NCBI RefSeq assembly: GCF_000143415.4
Contig: NW_003314310.1
Coordinates: 223,904 to 280,110 of the forward strand
Length of the DNA stretch: 56,207 nucleotides
Direction: 5' to 3'
Source: Selaginella moellendorffii
Lineage: Eukaryota > Streptophyta > Lycopodiopsida > Selaginellales > Selaginellaceae
How positions within the stretch are numbered: position 1 is the first letter of the stretch; each line of letters opens with the position of its first letter. Below are positions 45,901 to 55,601 of the stretch, piece by piece. The notes under the pieces are model-generated. The model ran no database searches. It was not told the origin of the DNA and worked only from the letters and a program-made list of their open reading frames with translations. A program made the translations under genes and the position numbers.

Positions 45901-48517
45901 GTGTCACCCGCTATTGCGTTGAAGACCCAGCTGAGCATTTCCCATGCTGCACCTGGAGCTTTCTTTGGATTCGAAAGCTCCATAGCCGTCTTCAGTTCCT
46001 CAGGCACGGGTAAATTGACCTCCCTCAGATCAATTCGATCGGCCTTGTCGAACGAAGCTGGGAAGTCACTCCAGTCCCACTCTGCTGCAGGACCAATAAC
46101 AAGGGCGAGTGTGAAGATGCGGACATTCGTCGGTATCTTCTTCTTAGCCATTATCCCATGGATCTCCCGCATCTCCTTGCCTTTCAACCGAGCCTTCACC
46201 TCGTTCAAGGCCTTCCAGAACTTGTGATAGGATTCGGAGTCGTAGATCATATAGTGGACTGAAGATTTCACCTCCGCAAGTCCCACCATTAAGTCAATGA
46301 TGGAGCTGACTTCGTCTGCATGAGTGATCTCTTCGTTTGTGAAGTCCATCACACAAAAGATGTTCTTGACCTGCTCATCTCCGCGGGAAACGATGCTCCT
46401 CCACCTTTGATCCTCATCCGAATTCACGTATACCCGGTAAGGTTCTCGATAGGCCTCTACTGCAGGGTCGAGCTGTTTCTGAAGCCGGCGGTCGACATCC
46501 CTCTTAATGAAATTTGGATACTGATCCAACTTCTCAGCTTTACTTTTCGTGGCATCCCGCAGCAGATCGATGAACTTGGGGGCCCCCTTCACATACTCGT
46601 CGATGTCTTCATTTGACAAGTTCAGCTCTTCCATCATCTCTTGCGTGGTGTCGATGCTCACCCTCTCCACGGCCACTTGCTCGAAGCTCCAATCCTTCAA
46701 TAGCGCACGAGCTCTCAGAGTCGTGCACAAGTCCTCGTATGTCACAATATGGCCGGGAGTCATTTTGGTCTTGTTGAAGACTACCTCACCACGTAGAAGA
46801 GCATTAGCCACTGTCAGAAGGTCGTCGTTGTCTAGAGACCGCGAGAAACGCAAGGCGTTGAGCTTCAAATCATTGGGCTTCCGGCCGTCCTCCACACCCA
46901 TTGAGTTTAGCAACTCCCCGTCATGGTACCTCCTCAGCACATCTACCCATTTGTCAAAAACAACTTTTGTTGCGAGTAGAATGTTATGGATGCTGAGTGT
47001 GTCATTGACCCCCAGTGTTTTCGAGAGAAGACTCGAGAATTCCTGCAATGGAAATGGCATGAGGCCACATGCTATGCCACATGCAACGAGGCTTACCTGC
47101 CAGGCGCTAGTTGCTAGTGCACGTCCTTGTCCTGGTTTTTGTGGCTTCTTCAGTTGAACCCAGAGCTTTCGTGTTCGTGCCAATGTCTTGTGCAGACCCG
47201 ATTTGTAGCACGTTTCTTGCTTGACATTCTGCGCGTGGGAGATGGATATGATAGATCGGAGGGGCGAGTTGCCTTTTATCATGCGGACAACTCTTGTCTT
47301 GAAGACTTTCTTCACCTCCTCGCCCACCATAATATCCAGAACTATCTCTTGCATCGCCAAGCTAGAATGCTGCCTGGAGACGGCATAGAACCGGATGTTC
47401 TAATCGTCCAACACCTTCCTATTGATCAAGTTTGGAAACCTCGTCTCGCCCTTCATTGTTTGGTAGTAGGGGATCACGTCTGCGATGTCGGGTGTTACTG
47501 GACTTGCCAGCATCTTCTGCTTCAGTTTCTCCACCCACTCATCAGATACTAGCCTGTGGTTGTATTTGCTTTGGATGTCGATACGGCTCACGTCGATTGT
47601 ATATACTTTGTTGGAATAGTAACAAGTACTATTATCTGCGACGATTTTTGCTGCCTCTTCTTGCTCTTTCTGCTCTTTGCGGCTCTTCTTTTTGGTGGGT
47701 GTAGTGTTCGAACCCGAGGCAATGGCATCACCGAGTAGCTTCTTTTTTGGAGCAGCAGAGTCGGACGTCGGCTTGAGCTTGACCACCCTTTTCTGCTTCG
47801 GGGTAGTTTCCAGATCGACCCCCTTCCCCTTCGCTTCGCGAACTGGAGGCACTCTCAACGGCTCAATGTTGGAATATAGTTTTTGAACATTGCCGTAGGT
47901 GAGGTCCGTGGATTCCATGTGATCTTCATAGACCCGCAGCGTCTTTGAAATTGTGGGCCTCCTGGACAACCTCTCCCTAGCTCCCTCTAGGAATTCCTCA
48001 TAGCCGCTGCCCCCCTCCGGGAAGCCGCTAGGATGTGCAAAGTGGATCTTGAAGGCGGATGCTGTCTCTACCACAAGTGCCAGTCCATATTCTTGCATGG
48101 AACTGCATGGAGTGTCTGTCACTTGGATGAGGATCCCCATGCATTCTTTTCTCCCACCATCTGTGTTGTACAGCATCAGATCCTCGCCTTCCATCCCGAA
48201 AGTCCAACTGGTGAGCTCCTCCCCCTTCTCTGCATCCACATTGACAGTGGCTGGAAGAAGAACGCAATTCCTCGCCTGTTCAGAAATGCACAACAATTAG
48301 AGCTGACAGATGAAAAGCTAGCAGCTGGAAATAACGTGAGGCCACACGCCATTCACCACTGCATCAGATGTCTTGAGGCTGCATCCTAAGATGGCGTGAG
48401 GCTACACGCCATCTGTAACCGGACTGCACTCGAGAGCCCAATCGGTGCATGCCAATGTTGCTACTGAATGGCATGTGGCCTCATGCCATTTTCTACTTGG
48501 CCTAAAAGACTTACCAT
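42940..48517 (-). CDS. Multi-domain transposon cargo protein: ParB/Srx-like, methyltransferase-like, FCP1/NIF HAD
   Basis: Eleven-exon model on the minus strand, about 1,630 codons. Exons: 48515-48517 (ATG alone), 47097-48275, 45734-47042, 45609-45683, 45481-45570, 45288-45428, 44690-45240, 44618-44632 (15 nt), 44485-44568, 43850-44437 and 42940-43802. Introns are GT-AG, 38-57 nt except the first (239 nt). From the third exon on, every junction is phase 1 and exon lengths are multiples of three, except 44690-45240, which is one base short. Residues about 225-325 look ParB/Srx-like (DVSRIDIQSKYNHRLVSDEW, then FYAVSRQHSSLAMQEI). About 700-830 looks like a methyltransferase fold with lost motifs (ALVIGPAAEWDW; YNCGGLFFRAALLKGVPCVA). 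An acidic then basic linker and a repeat region follow. The last 287 residues form an FCP1/NIF-type HAD domain: FDLNGVLF (second Asp is Asn), LGVWTSMMRHN, ILIIDDSPIKTAAN. Defects: TAG at 47400-47402 and the frameshift near 44840. Confidence 0.7.
43850..44437 (-). repeat. Coding repeats derived from the palindrome
   Basis: This exon encodes about five degenerate units of roughly 21-25 residues, each starting near DHTPSEPP, AHTPSDA, DYAPLEPP, DQAPLDP or DHAPLDA. Two units contain complete palindromes in frame (44036-44057 and 43961-43982, 75 nt apart), translated as AEMACDHTPS and AEMACAHTPS. The others keep only the right half (CACGCCA-like). Confidence 0.7.
45241..45287 (-). repeat. 47-nt intron carrying the palindrome
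   Basis: GTAATGCC...TTGCAG. Palindrome at 45250-45271, ending 9 nt before the exon. Confidence 0.75.
45429..45480 (-). repeat. 52-nt intron carrying the palindrome
   Basis: GTACAAAT...GCAAGAG. Palindrome at 45441-45462. The acceptor AG is chosen because it keeps the phase. Confidence 0.65.
45571..45608 (-). repeat. 38-nt intron made almost entirely of the palindrome
   Basis: GTAAGGTCACGTGAGGCC...GATTATAG. Donor and acceptor are canonical and splicing keeps the frame (PTQ to DRCEY). It is among the shortest introns one would expect in a plant. Confidence 0.7.
47043..47096 (-). repeat. 54-nt intron carrying the palindrome, open in frame
   Basis: GTAAGCCTCG...CCATTGCAG. Palindrome at 47054-47075. 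Its length is a multiple of three and it has no stop, so unspliced RNA would add 18 residues (with MACGLMPF-like reading) instead of truncating. Confidence 0.7.
47400..47402 (-). other. In-frame TAG in large cargo gene
   Basis: The frame is open on both sides and the ParB-like motif continues across it (VLDD, stop, NIRFYAVSRQHS). CAG to TAG by one transition would explain it. Confidence 0.8.
48276..48514 (-). other. First intron of cargo gene with three palindromes
   Basis: 239 nt, GTAAGTC...TGAACAG. Palindromes at 48331-48352, 48391-48412 and 48468-48489. On the gene strand each is followed within a few bases by an acceptor-like YAG (TTCCAG, CTTAG, TTCAG). Confidence 0.6.
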
Positions 48518-49130
48518 TTGAAGCCGAATGGAGGCCGTGACAATCGAGGCCGAACTCGCTGGCGAATGTGCACTGTGTGTGCAGCAGATCGTAGCAGCAA
48601 GGCTACTCTGCCACTTACAGTTGGAGAGTGGCACTGAAATCTCCCGGGACGCCAAGTGGGCTGCGTGTGGGTGGCGGAGTGGGCGGCGGAGTTGGCGGCG
48701 AAGTTACAAACTGGGTGTGTCTTGAAGTGGACGCCGATGCACACGAGCGCGATGCGAGCGCGAGTGTGATGCAAGCACGAGTGGACGCCAATGCACACGA
48801 GAAACCTGTAGAGAAGTGAGCGTGATCGCGAGTGGGAGCGCGATGCGAGCGGGAGCGCGAGTGTGATGCGAGCGCGAGCGTGAGTATGAAGCAAAATGCA
48901 AAACCTAACCTCACACGCGCGAAATGTCACAACGGTTGGTAATCCCGCCACGTCATCATTCCTCGGACTTGGGCGCCACCATTAATTTCTGGATTTCCGC
49001 GCGCATGCAAGCACGCAAAATCCAAAAGAAATCCGCAACGTCATCATTCCTCGGACTGCATGCACGCGAAATCCAAAAGAAAGATCATGATTGGGATATC
49101 ATTTAATACCCTCGCTATATTTATACCATG
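48518..49130. promoter_or_regulatory. Upstream region of cargo gene, GC-rich GAGCG repeats
   Basis: 48740-48900 is a degenerate tandem array of GAGCGCGAGTGTGATGC-like units. 48940-49080 contains a partly duplicated block (CGTCATCATTCCTCGGACT at 48950 and 49034). It probably includes the 5' UTR exon (48515 onward) and promoter. No long coding frame is convincing. Confidence 0.45.
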
Positions 49131-49228
49131 CATGATTGGATATTCCAAAGCATCTTGTATTTCCAAAAATGGCAGATGTTCAGCTAAATAAAGAAATTCT
49201 ATCTATTTCTATTTTTCTCTCAAATCAA

Positions 49229-50500
49229 TATTATAGCGTGTGGGCTCATGCAATTTTGAACCAAAGAAACCCAAAAAACCCTAAACATTTTAAACCCAAA
49301 AATCCAGGCGTTCTGTGGCGTTATTCCTTAAATGGTGTGTGGGCGCATGCCATTTTCAGGGCCAAATGCTGAATGGAGAAAAATTCCCTTTCAGTACAAA
49401 TGCTACAAGAGGCAGATGCCGAGCACAAAGGACTGTAACTACCTCACATGACACAGATAAACTTTTCTCTATTTGGCAAAGATAAACTTTATAGCGTGTG
49501 GGCTCATGCAATTTTGAACCCAAAAAATGCACCAAAAAATTCTCGGCGTCATCTGGCGTTATCTCTTGAATGGCGTGGGGCCGCATGCCATTTTCAGGGG
49601 CACATAGGAGTATATTCCTAGGATATTCTGACACGCGCGAGATTGTTTTGAGTTTTCTGGAGATCCAACCGTTAGATGGCAACTAGATTTTACAGAATGG
49701 TATACAATGTCTTTCTTGATGACCTTGCAAAGAAGCATCTCGATCGGACACCACATGAGACCACACGAGCCTTACAATGTTTCAGGGGCATTTGCCATAG
49801 ATCCGACCGTTATTTTGCTCCAAGATTTTACAGTTTGGTGTGCATTGACCTTTCCATCGACACTGCAAAGGGACATCACAATCAGATGTGGGATCATAAG
49901 AAACTAACTTCACTAACTCTGGTTTCACCAAGATCTACGTAAGGAGTTATGAAATGAAAGGACCCTCTCTATTGAAATGTGTTTATGGTCCTAGGGGCAT
50001 TGTGACATATTAAAGGATTTTGCATCAAGTTCTGTATTTACATGTTTATCAAGCTACTAAATTGCTAAACCCTAAACCCTAAACCCTAAACATGTGGCAA
50101 ATGCTGCGTGAAGAAAGATGCCCTTTCTAGGCAAATGCTGTAAGAGGCAGATGCCGAGTAGATGTATCTCAGGCTAGCGAAGGGGACAAACGAAAGCTAG
50201 CTATAAACATGACGGGATGCAAATAGATTTAAAAAACCATAATTGAAAACATTGAAAATGCAAAAAGAAAGGTTTATAATATTTTTGAATTTTAAGCAAC
50301 CAAAGGAATGTAAGTAGGGCATGTGTTTGTAAGTTTAAAAATGCCTCAACCACTTAAATTCCCAAGTAAATAAAGCTGTTTCTATTTTTGGTACAGGTAA
50401 ACTTTATAGCGTGTGGGCTCATGCAATTTTGAACCCAAAAATGCACCAAAAAATGCTCGACTAGCATTATTCTTTGAATGGTGTGTGGCCTTATATTGCC
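49229..50500. repeat. Three copies of a 110-bp repeat framed by palindromes
   Basis: Copies at about 49229-49360, 49490-49605 and 50400-50500. Each starts TTATAGCGTGTGGGCTCATG (an asymmetric palindrome), continues AATTTTGAACCCAAAAA, and ends with a second palindrome (49332-49353, 49570-49591, degenerate at 50478) followed, in the first two copies, by TTTTCAGGG. A 55-60 bp block (AAATGCTRYAAGAGGCAGAT) is also duplicated at 49367-49423 and 50104-50160. Confidence 0.7.
50065..50091. repeat. Interstitial plant telomere-type repeat
   Basis: About 3.5 units of CCCTAAA. This AAACCCTAA box also occurs in plant promoters (telo-box). It lies between the two divergent genes of the element. Confidence 0.85.
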
Positions 50501-50929
50501 ATAAATGGATGTACACACAGAGCATAATTATTCCTTTACACGGCGAATAATCTTGGCGCGGATCGCTGACATGGCATGGCAAAGTTCGAATCACTGACAT
50601 GGCACAGCTAGATCGAGGCAAGGACATGATGTGACAAAGTTCAACCTCCGACAACAAAGTCTAGAAGCTACTTAGTTTGAAATTTGTCAGAGGAGTCATA
50701 AGATCTGGTTTGTCAGAGGATTTGATGTGACATTCAAGCGTGTGTTATTTTTGAATTCTCGAACTCATTCCTAGGTCTATCATTTTTGTGCGCCGTGTTC
50801 TTGGTTCCGCTGAGCGCAGTGAGCGCTGCTTGTGTAAGCGGCGTTGTGGGCTGTGGTTTATGTGTCTACGAGCGGTTGCGGCATTGCGAGCGCCATTGCG
50901 GGCGGCAGTTTATGCGAGTGGCAGTTTGT

Positions 50930-51005
50930 GCGAGCGGCGCTACGAGCAGTTGCGGTGTTGCGAGCGGCGCTACGAGTAGTTGCGGTGTTGCGAGCGGCAC
51001 TGTCT
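50930..51005. repeat. 30-bp minisatellite, 2.5 copies
   Basis: Units start GCGAGCGGCGCTACGAGYAG at 50930, 50960 and a partial unit at 50990, GC-rich, just upstream of the transposase 5' UTR. Confidence 0.8.
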
Positions 51006-51052
51006 TTGGTGTGGCTACCGCTTCCTCTTGATATTCGGCACTTGTGCTTCCT

Positions 51053-51364
51053 GGTATGTTCACCATGGAATGGCTTAGGACCACATTTAGAAATGGCATG
51101 AGGCCACATGCTATCTTGGGCCCTTGCAATTTCATGGCTAGCGTATTGTCATGTATGTTTTTACTTGCCTGCAGCTGTGTGTATATCAAGATGGCATGAG
51201 GCCTCATGCCAATTTTGTGAATGCAAAATTTCACGTGGGTGTCAATAGCATGTTTGAATAATGGCATGTGGCCTCATGCTATTGAGGTTGTTTGGTATGT
51301 TATGATTTAGGCCATTCTCCAATCATTTTTTGTATGGTCTTAACTTCTTTTCTGCACTTTCAGA
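51053..51364 (+). promoter_or_regulatory. Probable 5' UTR with introns and four palindromes
   Basis: Candidate intron 51053-51174 (GTATGTTC...TGCCTGCAG) and candidate intron about 51294-51361 (GTATGTTA...CACTTTCAG), the latter ending 3 nt before the transposase ATG. Palindromes at 51093-51114, 51191-51212 and 51261-51282, with a degenerate one at 51070. Confidence 0.5.
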
Positions 51365-54300
51365 ATGGCCTTCAAGGTTGGGGAAAAGGTTTACATTTTG
51401 AATGGTGGGAAGAGAGTTGCAAAAGGGACCTTTGTGTCTATGGATCGAAACTTTGTTATACACTGTCAAAGGCTTGGGGAAGGCAATGCTGCTGTATCAG
51501 TAGAGACTGTCTTCGATGGGAATGTGGTCGCTATTGAACGAGGAGAGATGGTCGTTGGGGTAAATGTTGTTGTTGCCTTGAAAAATCTTCAGAAGAAAGC
51601 AGATGTTGGGGACAGCGCAAGTGCGACGCATGTTCCCTCCGTGGATCTTAAGAACCGTGCTACATGGATTTAGGCGAAGGTGTTTCTAAACAACCCCGAG
51701 GGGGAGGTGGTAGCTGAGGGCTTAGCCACAGTTGTCGATCCAAGAGATGCGGTTGCTAATCAAGAATTGGGCTGGGATGATATTGGAGTTGCGATTTTAG
51801 AGGTTGTTGACACAGAAGAAAACAGTCTGACTATTGGAAGCATTGTGCGGTGGAAATTGAGGCACTTAGTGTTTGAGAATGTGAAGGATTCACAATCAAA
51901 CACCACTAAAACTGATGACAGAACATCTCTTCATGGGAAAAGAAAGTACACCTTCCTAAAGCGCAGCCAAAGGGATCTGAGCAACGAACCGAAAAGGCAG
52001 AAAATGGCGATGGAGGTTCGAATGGTCTCGACAGTTGCTTGTTGCAAGAGGAGGTGCTGTCAACATGCTGATTGTGATGCTATTGAAGAGGAGAGAGCAA
52101 GATACAAGACATTGTCCTGGAAGGCAGCTCGCAATTTTGTGTATGAGGCATTACGGTCATCTGTTGATGCTTCAGAACATCAGGTGGGGGGCATGGTCTT
52201 CCAGAGGGGTTTGGTCTGCATGAAGGCATGGAGAATCATTTATGGAGTCCCTCGAACCACATTCTACAGAATCAAAACTGAGTTCGAGGAACAAAGGGTT
52301 CAACAGGCAGTCCATGGGAACGACGGTACGCACAAAACCAGGGGTCATGTTGTATATGGAGAGGCAATCTTGAAGAGGTTTGTCGAGACATGTAGCGAGC
52401 AGCAACCACATAAAACCCGCCTCTTGGAAGATGGAACACGAGACACCCAACGAGTTCTCCCTTCCATGTATACCAAGGGGGCCATATTGGAAGATGTGAA
52501 TCGGGAACTCCAAAGTAATGGCTACAGGAAGCTGAGCCAATCTAGATTTAGTAGATTGTGGAGCAACAGGTTCAGGGATGTGAGTATAGGAAAGTACTCC
52601 AGCTTTTCAAAGTGTGACGAGTGCACTACTATCAAAATGGCTTTGTCGAAGAATTCTTGCAGCGCTCAAGAGCGAGAGACGTTGGTTAGAAGGCGGCTCG
52701 ACCACAACATCGAGCAGAGAAGCTGCAGGACTGCATATTATCATAATAGGATTCTCTCCATGGAGAGACCTGACTCTTACCTCTGCATCATCCACGACAA
52801 AATGGACCAGAAAAAGACGTGCTTACCTCGACTCAATCCTGCCCCCAAGGCAATCTCTTCATCCATGCAGCTGCCTGTGTCTCTGTTTGGCATAATCGCT
52901 CATGGGCATGGTGCCCAGAACTATGGGAACTTCTTTGTACCTCTATGGGGTGGCGGGGGTGCAAACATGATGATTGCGTCCCTAGCAAAACACTTAAGGT
53001 CTCTGCAAAGTGCGCAGACTGAGCTGAACAGCCAACCCTTGCATAAGGCCCTTGTCGATCGAACCCCATACAGGGTTCAGCTAGAGGAGGAGCAAAGGCT
53101 TGTAGTATCGCGTGGGGCCCCATGCCATCCCAGTGAATATGTTGGCCGTCAGATTGTAGGGTTATCACGTGAGGCCTCATGCCATTCCGACGAGGCTGGT
53201 CGCCCGGTGAATGCACAGCCTCATCCAAGCGAAGCAGAATCTCAAGGAAGTTCTTGCGGCCGATGTGGCCTTCCACCCCATCTTCTGCTCCAAACAGACA
53301 ATGCTGGCAGTGAGAACAAAAACATGTACGTCTTCGCGTACTTGGCGATGCTTGTTGCCAAAGGCATATTTGAAACGGTTACACTTGTCTTTCTCATGGT
53401 TGGGCACACTCATAAAGACGTCGATGCCATGTTCAGTCACCTGGCAGAGTCCCTCCGGCGATCCAATGTCCTCACCCTCCCACAACTCTACGATGAATTC
53501 CAAAATTGCATCAAAGGCACTGTTGAAGCTGCACTTCTGACAGAGGTTCCAGACTTTAAGGGGTTTGTAAGAGGCTACATCAGGGACGGATCCGAAACGC
53601 TGATTGGCCACTCCAAGCCTCTTCAGTTTCATTTCAGCATGTGTGACGGTGCTCCAGTGATGAGGTACAAGATGAGAGAATGGGACACAGTGTGGCTGCC
53701 AGTGGACGGCATTGAACTCTTCAAGAGAGATCCCATAACTGGGGAACCTATGATTCCTCAGGGTTCCCCACGGCCAATGCACCCGGATGGACTCAAAGAC
53801 CAGGAAAGTATAGTGGCCGGGATTAGACAGCATATTGCCTTCTGGAAGAGGGGGTTGGTGTTTAGTGGAGAATCCTATTTTCAGAGGTGCAAGCCTTTGC
53901 TCGAATACTGGGAGAAGATTATATCTGCTATCCAAAATGGGCCGGTTGTATATGAAGAATTGGAAGAGTCCTTTTGGCCAGAACCCAGAGCACCAGATAG
54001 TAGCAGAACAATGTCCTCTGGAAATGCAGTGACAGATAACGATGTTGAGGATCACTATTGTGGGCCGAGGAACAAGAGGCCGGATTCAGCATTCAATCCA
54101 GTACAGGTCTGCAAAGGAATGGTCGTGCTTGTCAGACCCAGTAATAAAAAACAAATGATATGGGTGGGGCGCTGCATCACTGATGCAGAGGAGGACGCGG
54201 AAACTAACTCCTTCAATATAACTGTGGAGTGGTTCAAGCCAAGTTCCGGATATACGAAGGATTGCCTAGAAAAGAGATGGGTGCTGAATCCAAGGGATCC

Positions 54301-54506
54301 CAGCATGAGCATATCGGTGGATAATGTTGTGCATGGTTGGATGCGGAAGCAGAGTGCCACCATCACCTTGCCAGGCCATGCAAGAGATGCAGCAAGAGCA
54401 TTCATAACCCGGGTTCAAGGTGAGATTCATTAATATTCCTTTACTAAGTTTCTAATGTATTTTATTTCAAGGTGAACAATCCGAATCTGAATCAGAGGAG
54501 GCGTGA
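51365..54506 (+). CDS. DUF7869-type transposase-like protein
   Basis: 1,029-codon model, exon 1 at 51365-54419 and exon 2 at 54472-54506, joined over a 52-nt GT-AG intron and ending ESESEEA. ATG follows an acceptor TTTCAG. Residues 5-90 and about 105-180 are two related domains of the kind seen in plant Transposase_24 proteins (VAKGTFVSMD; VVAEGLATVVDP). About 230-460 is a conserved helical region (FQRGLVCMKAWRIIYGVPRT, FSKCDECTTIKMAL). The RNase-H-like core spans about 470-700 with IIHDKMDQKKTCLP (first acidic, about 477), LLLQTDNAGSENKNMY (about 644) and FLMVGHTHKDVDAMFSHL (about 680). A BAH/agenet-like segment follows (VLVRPSNKKQMIWVGRC, ITVEWFKP). Two palindromes are translated in frame inside the core. 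A TAG at 51671-51673 interrupts the gene. It probably mobilises the element; the catalytic assignment is inference. Confidence 0.75.
51671..51673 (+). other. In-frame TAG in transposase gene
   Basis: Same frame on both sides (RATWI, stop, AKVFLNNPEGEV), between the two related N-terminal domains. CAG to TAG fits. Confidence 0.8.
53107..53185 (+). repeat. Two in-frame palindromes inside the transposase core
   Basis: 53107-53128 and 53164-53185, 57 nt apart. Translated as SRGAPCHPSE and SREASCHSDE. They lie between the first and second acidic motifs of the RNase-H-like fold, in a stretch that looks like a linker. Confidence 0.8.
54420..54471 (+). other. Short 3' intron of transposase gene
   Basis: GTGAGATTCATT...TTATTTCAAG, 52 nt, with TCTAATG as possible branch point. 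It has no palindrome. Confidence 0.65.
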
Positions 54507-55000
54507 TGGCATGTGGCCTGAGATGATGTGACATATGCATTTACCAATCACACGTGCATAAATCTAATAATATGGCGTGTGGCCCATATTAATGGCACAT
54601 AAACCCATATTGTGGGCTTACGTGCTTTATGTACCATCATTCCCTTGCAGCGTGTGTGTTGGTTTCCTTTTATAACACAACGAACTCCATATTTTAGGGT
54701 GAAGAGCGTTTTCATGGCAAGCACAAAATCTATAAGTGAGGCAGAAAAGGAGACGGAGAAGGAGATAGGTGAAGATGTAGAATATATAAGTCTTCCAAAC
54801 TCCCCGTACTATACTCCAGGTGATCATTTTTCTGAACAAACGGCAACATTAATAACTATCGAGAACGCCCCAGTAACGTCAGAGACAACAATCCAAAGCA
54901 AAACAACTGACCCGGAGAAGGATGATAGTACCGCTGAGAGTACCAAAAAGGAGGTGTCCACTAGCGCTTAGGCTTATAATGGCGTGTGCCCTCATGCCAT
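54506..55000. repeat. Downstream palindrome copies
   Basis: Degenerate copies begin at 54506 (overlapping the transposase stop codon) and 54571. A good copy lies at 54979-55000 just after the small reading frame's stop. Confidence 0.65.
54714..54971 (+). CDS. Small acidic Ser/Thr-rich protein
   Basis: 85 codons from ATG at 54714: MASTKSISEAEKETEKEIGE, then EYISLPNSPYYTPGDHFSEQ and a T/S/E/K-rich tail. An acceptor-like TATTTTAG at 54690-54697 precedes it, so it could be an exon of a longer transcript. No family recognised, no signal peptide or membrane segment. Confidence 0.4.
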   Translation: MASTKSISEAEKETEKEIGEDVEYISLPNSPYYTPGDHFSEQTATLITIENAPVTSETTIQSKTTDPEKDDSTAESTKKEVSTSA

Positions 55001-55601
55001 TTACTTGATCACCAAATACCTTTTTCCCTTTGCACTAGTATATCTTAATACCGGTCTGAGAAATAGAATGGCCCTCAGGCCTTTTACTAAATCACCTTTG
55101 AAAGAAATGCAAGCCTCTATGTCGTAAAAAAAAGGTACTAGAGAAACTCCTTAATAATATGAATGTTATTTAGTTTCATGAAAATACACTAAGGGTCAAA
55201 TGAGTTAAATGACTTCTCCAGACTAGCAATGCCTCTTGCTACACCTTCACAATTAGATTCGTTAGAAAAAGATAACATTGAATAATATCTAAATGTTCTC
55301 ACCATTAAGTGATATGTCTGGCTAATAGGAATGACGTTCATCTTGGAAAGCTCACCACACGCTCAATGAACAAACAAATAGTGTGTGCGCGCATGCCATC
55401 GCTCTTCTTTAGCTTCAGATTCGGCTTATTCACCTTGACAATGAGATTTATTATACAACCAGATGGACTCAGTCTGGACATAAAGTCACCGCGCTAGTCA
55501 CCATGCCCCAGATATGTCTAGCCCCTGGACAAAAAACATATAATTTCACGTCATTTTCAAATACTTGAAAATTTGTACCTAGTCCCATTTTACTGAATAA
55601 A
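55001..55601. other. Right subterminal region of the element
   Basis: AT-rich, with one palindrome at 55378-55399 (ATAGTGTGTGCGCGCATGCC plus AT), the rightmost copy. Nothing coding. Confidence 0.5.

Noticed and set aside
43961-48489. CRISPR-like array (regularly repeated palindromes)
   Set aside because: Spacing is irregular, copies lie in introns and exons of a eukaryotic gene, and no cas genes are present.
52172-54405. Long minus-strand frames (up to 292 codons) opposite the transposase
   Set aside because: No recognisable motif; the plus strand carries conserved motifs, so these are shadows.
55469-55601. Continuation of the 55762 frame through the right inverted repeat into the element
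   Set aside because: It crosses a perfect inverted repeat also present 13 kb away in a different coding context, so it is more likely accidental reading into the transposon end.
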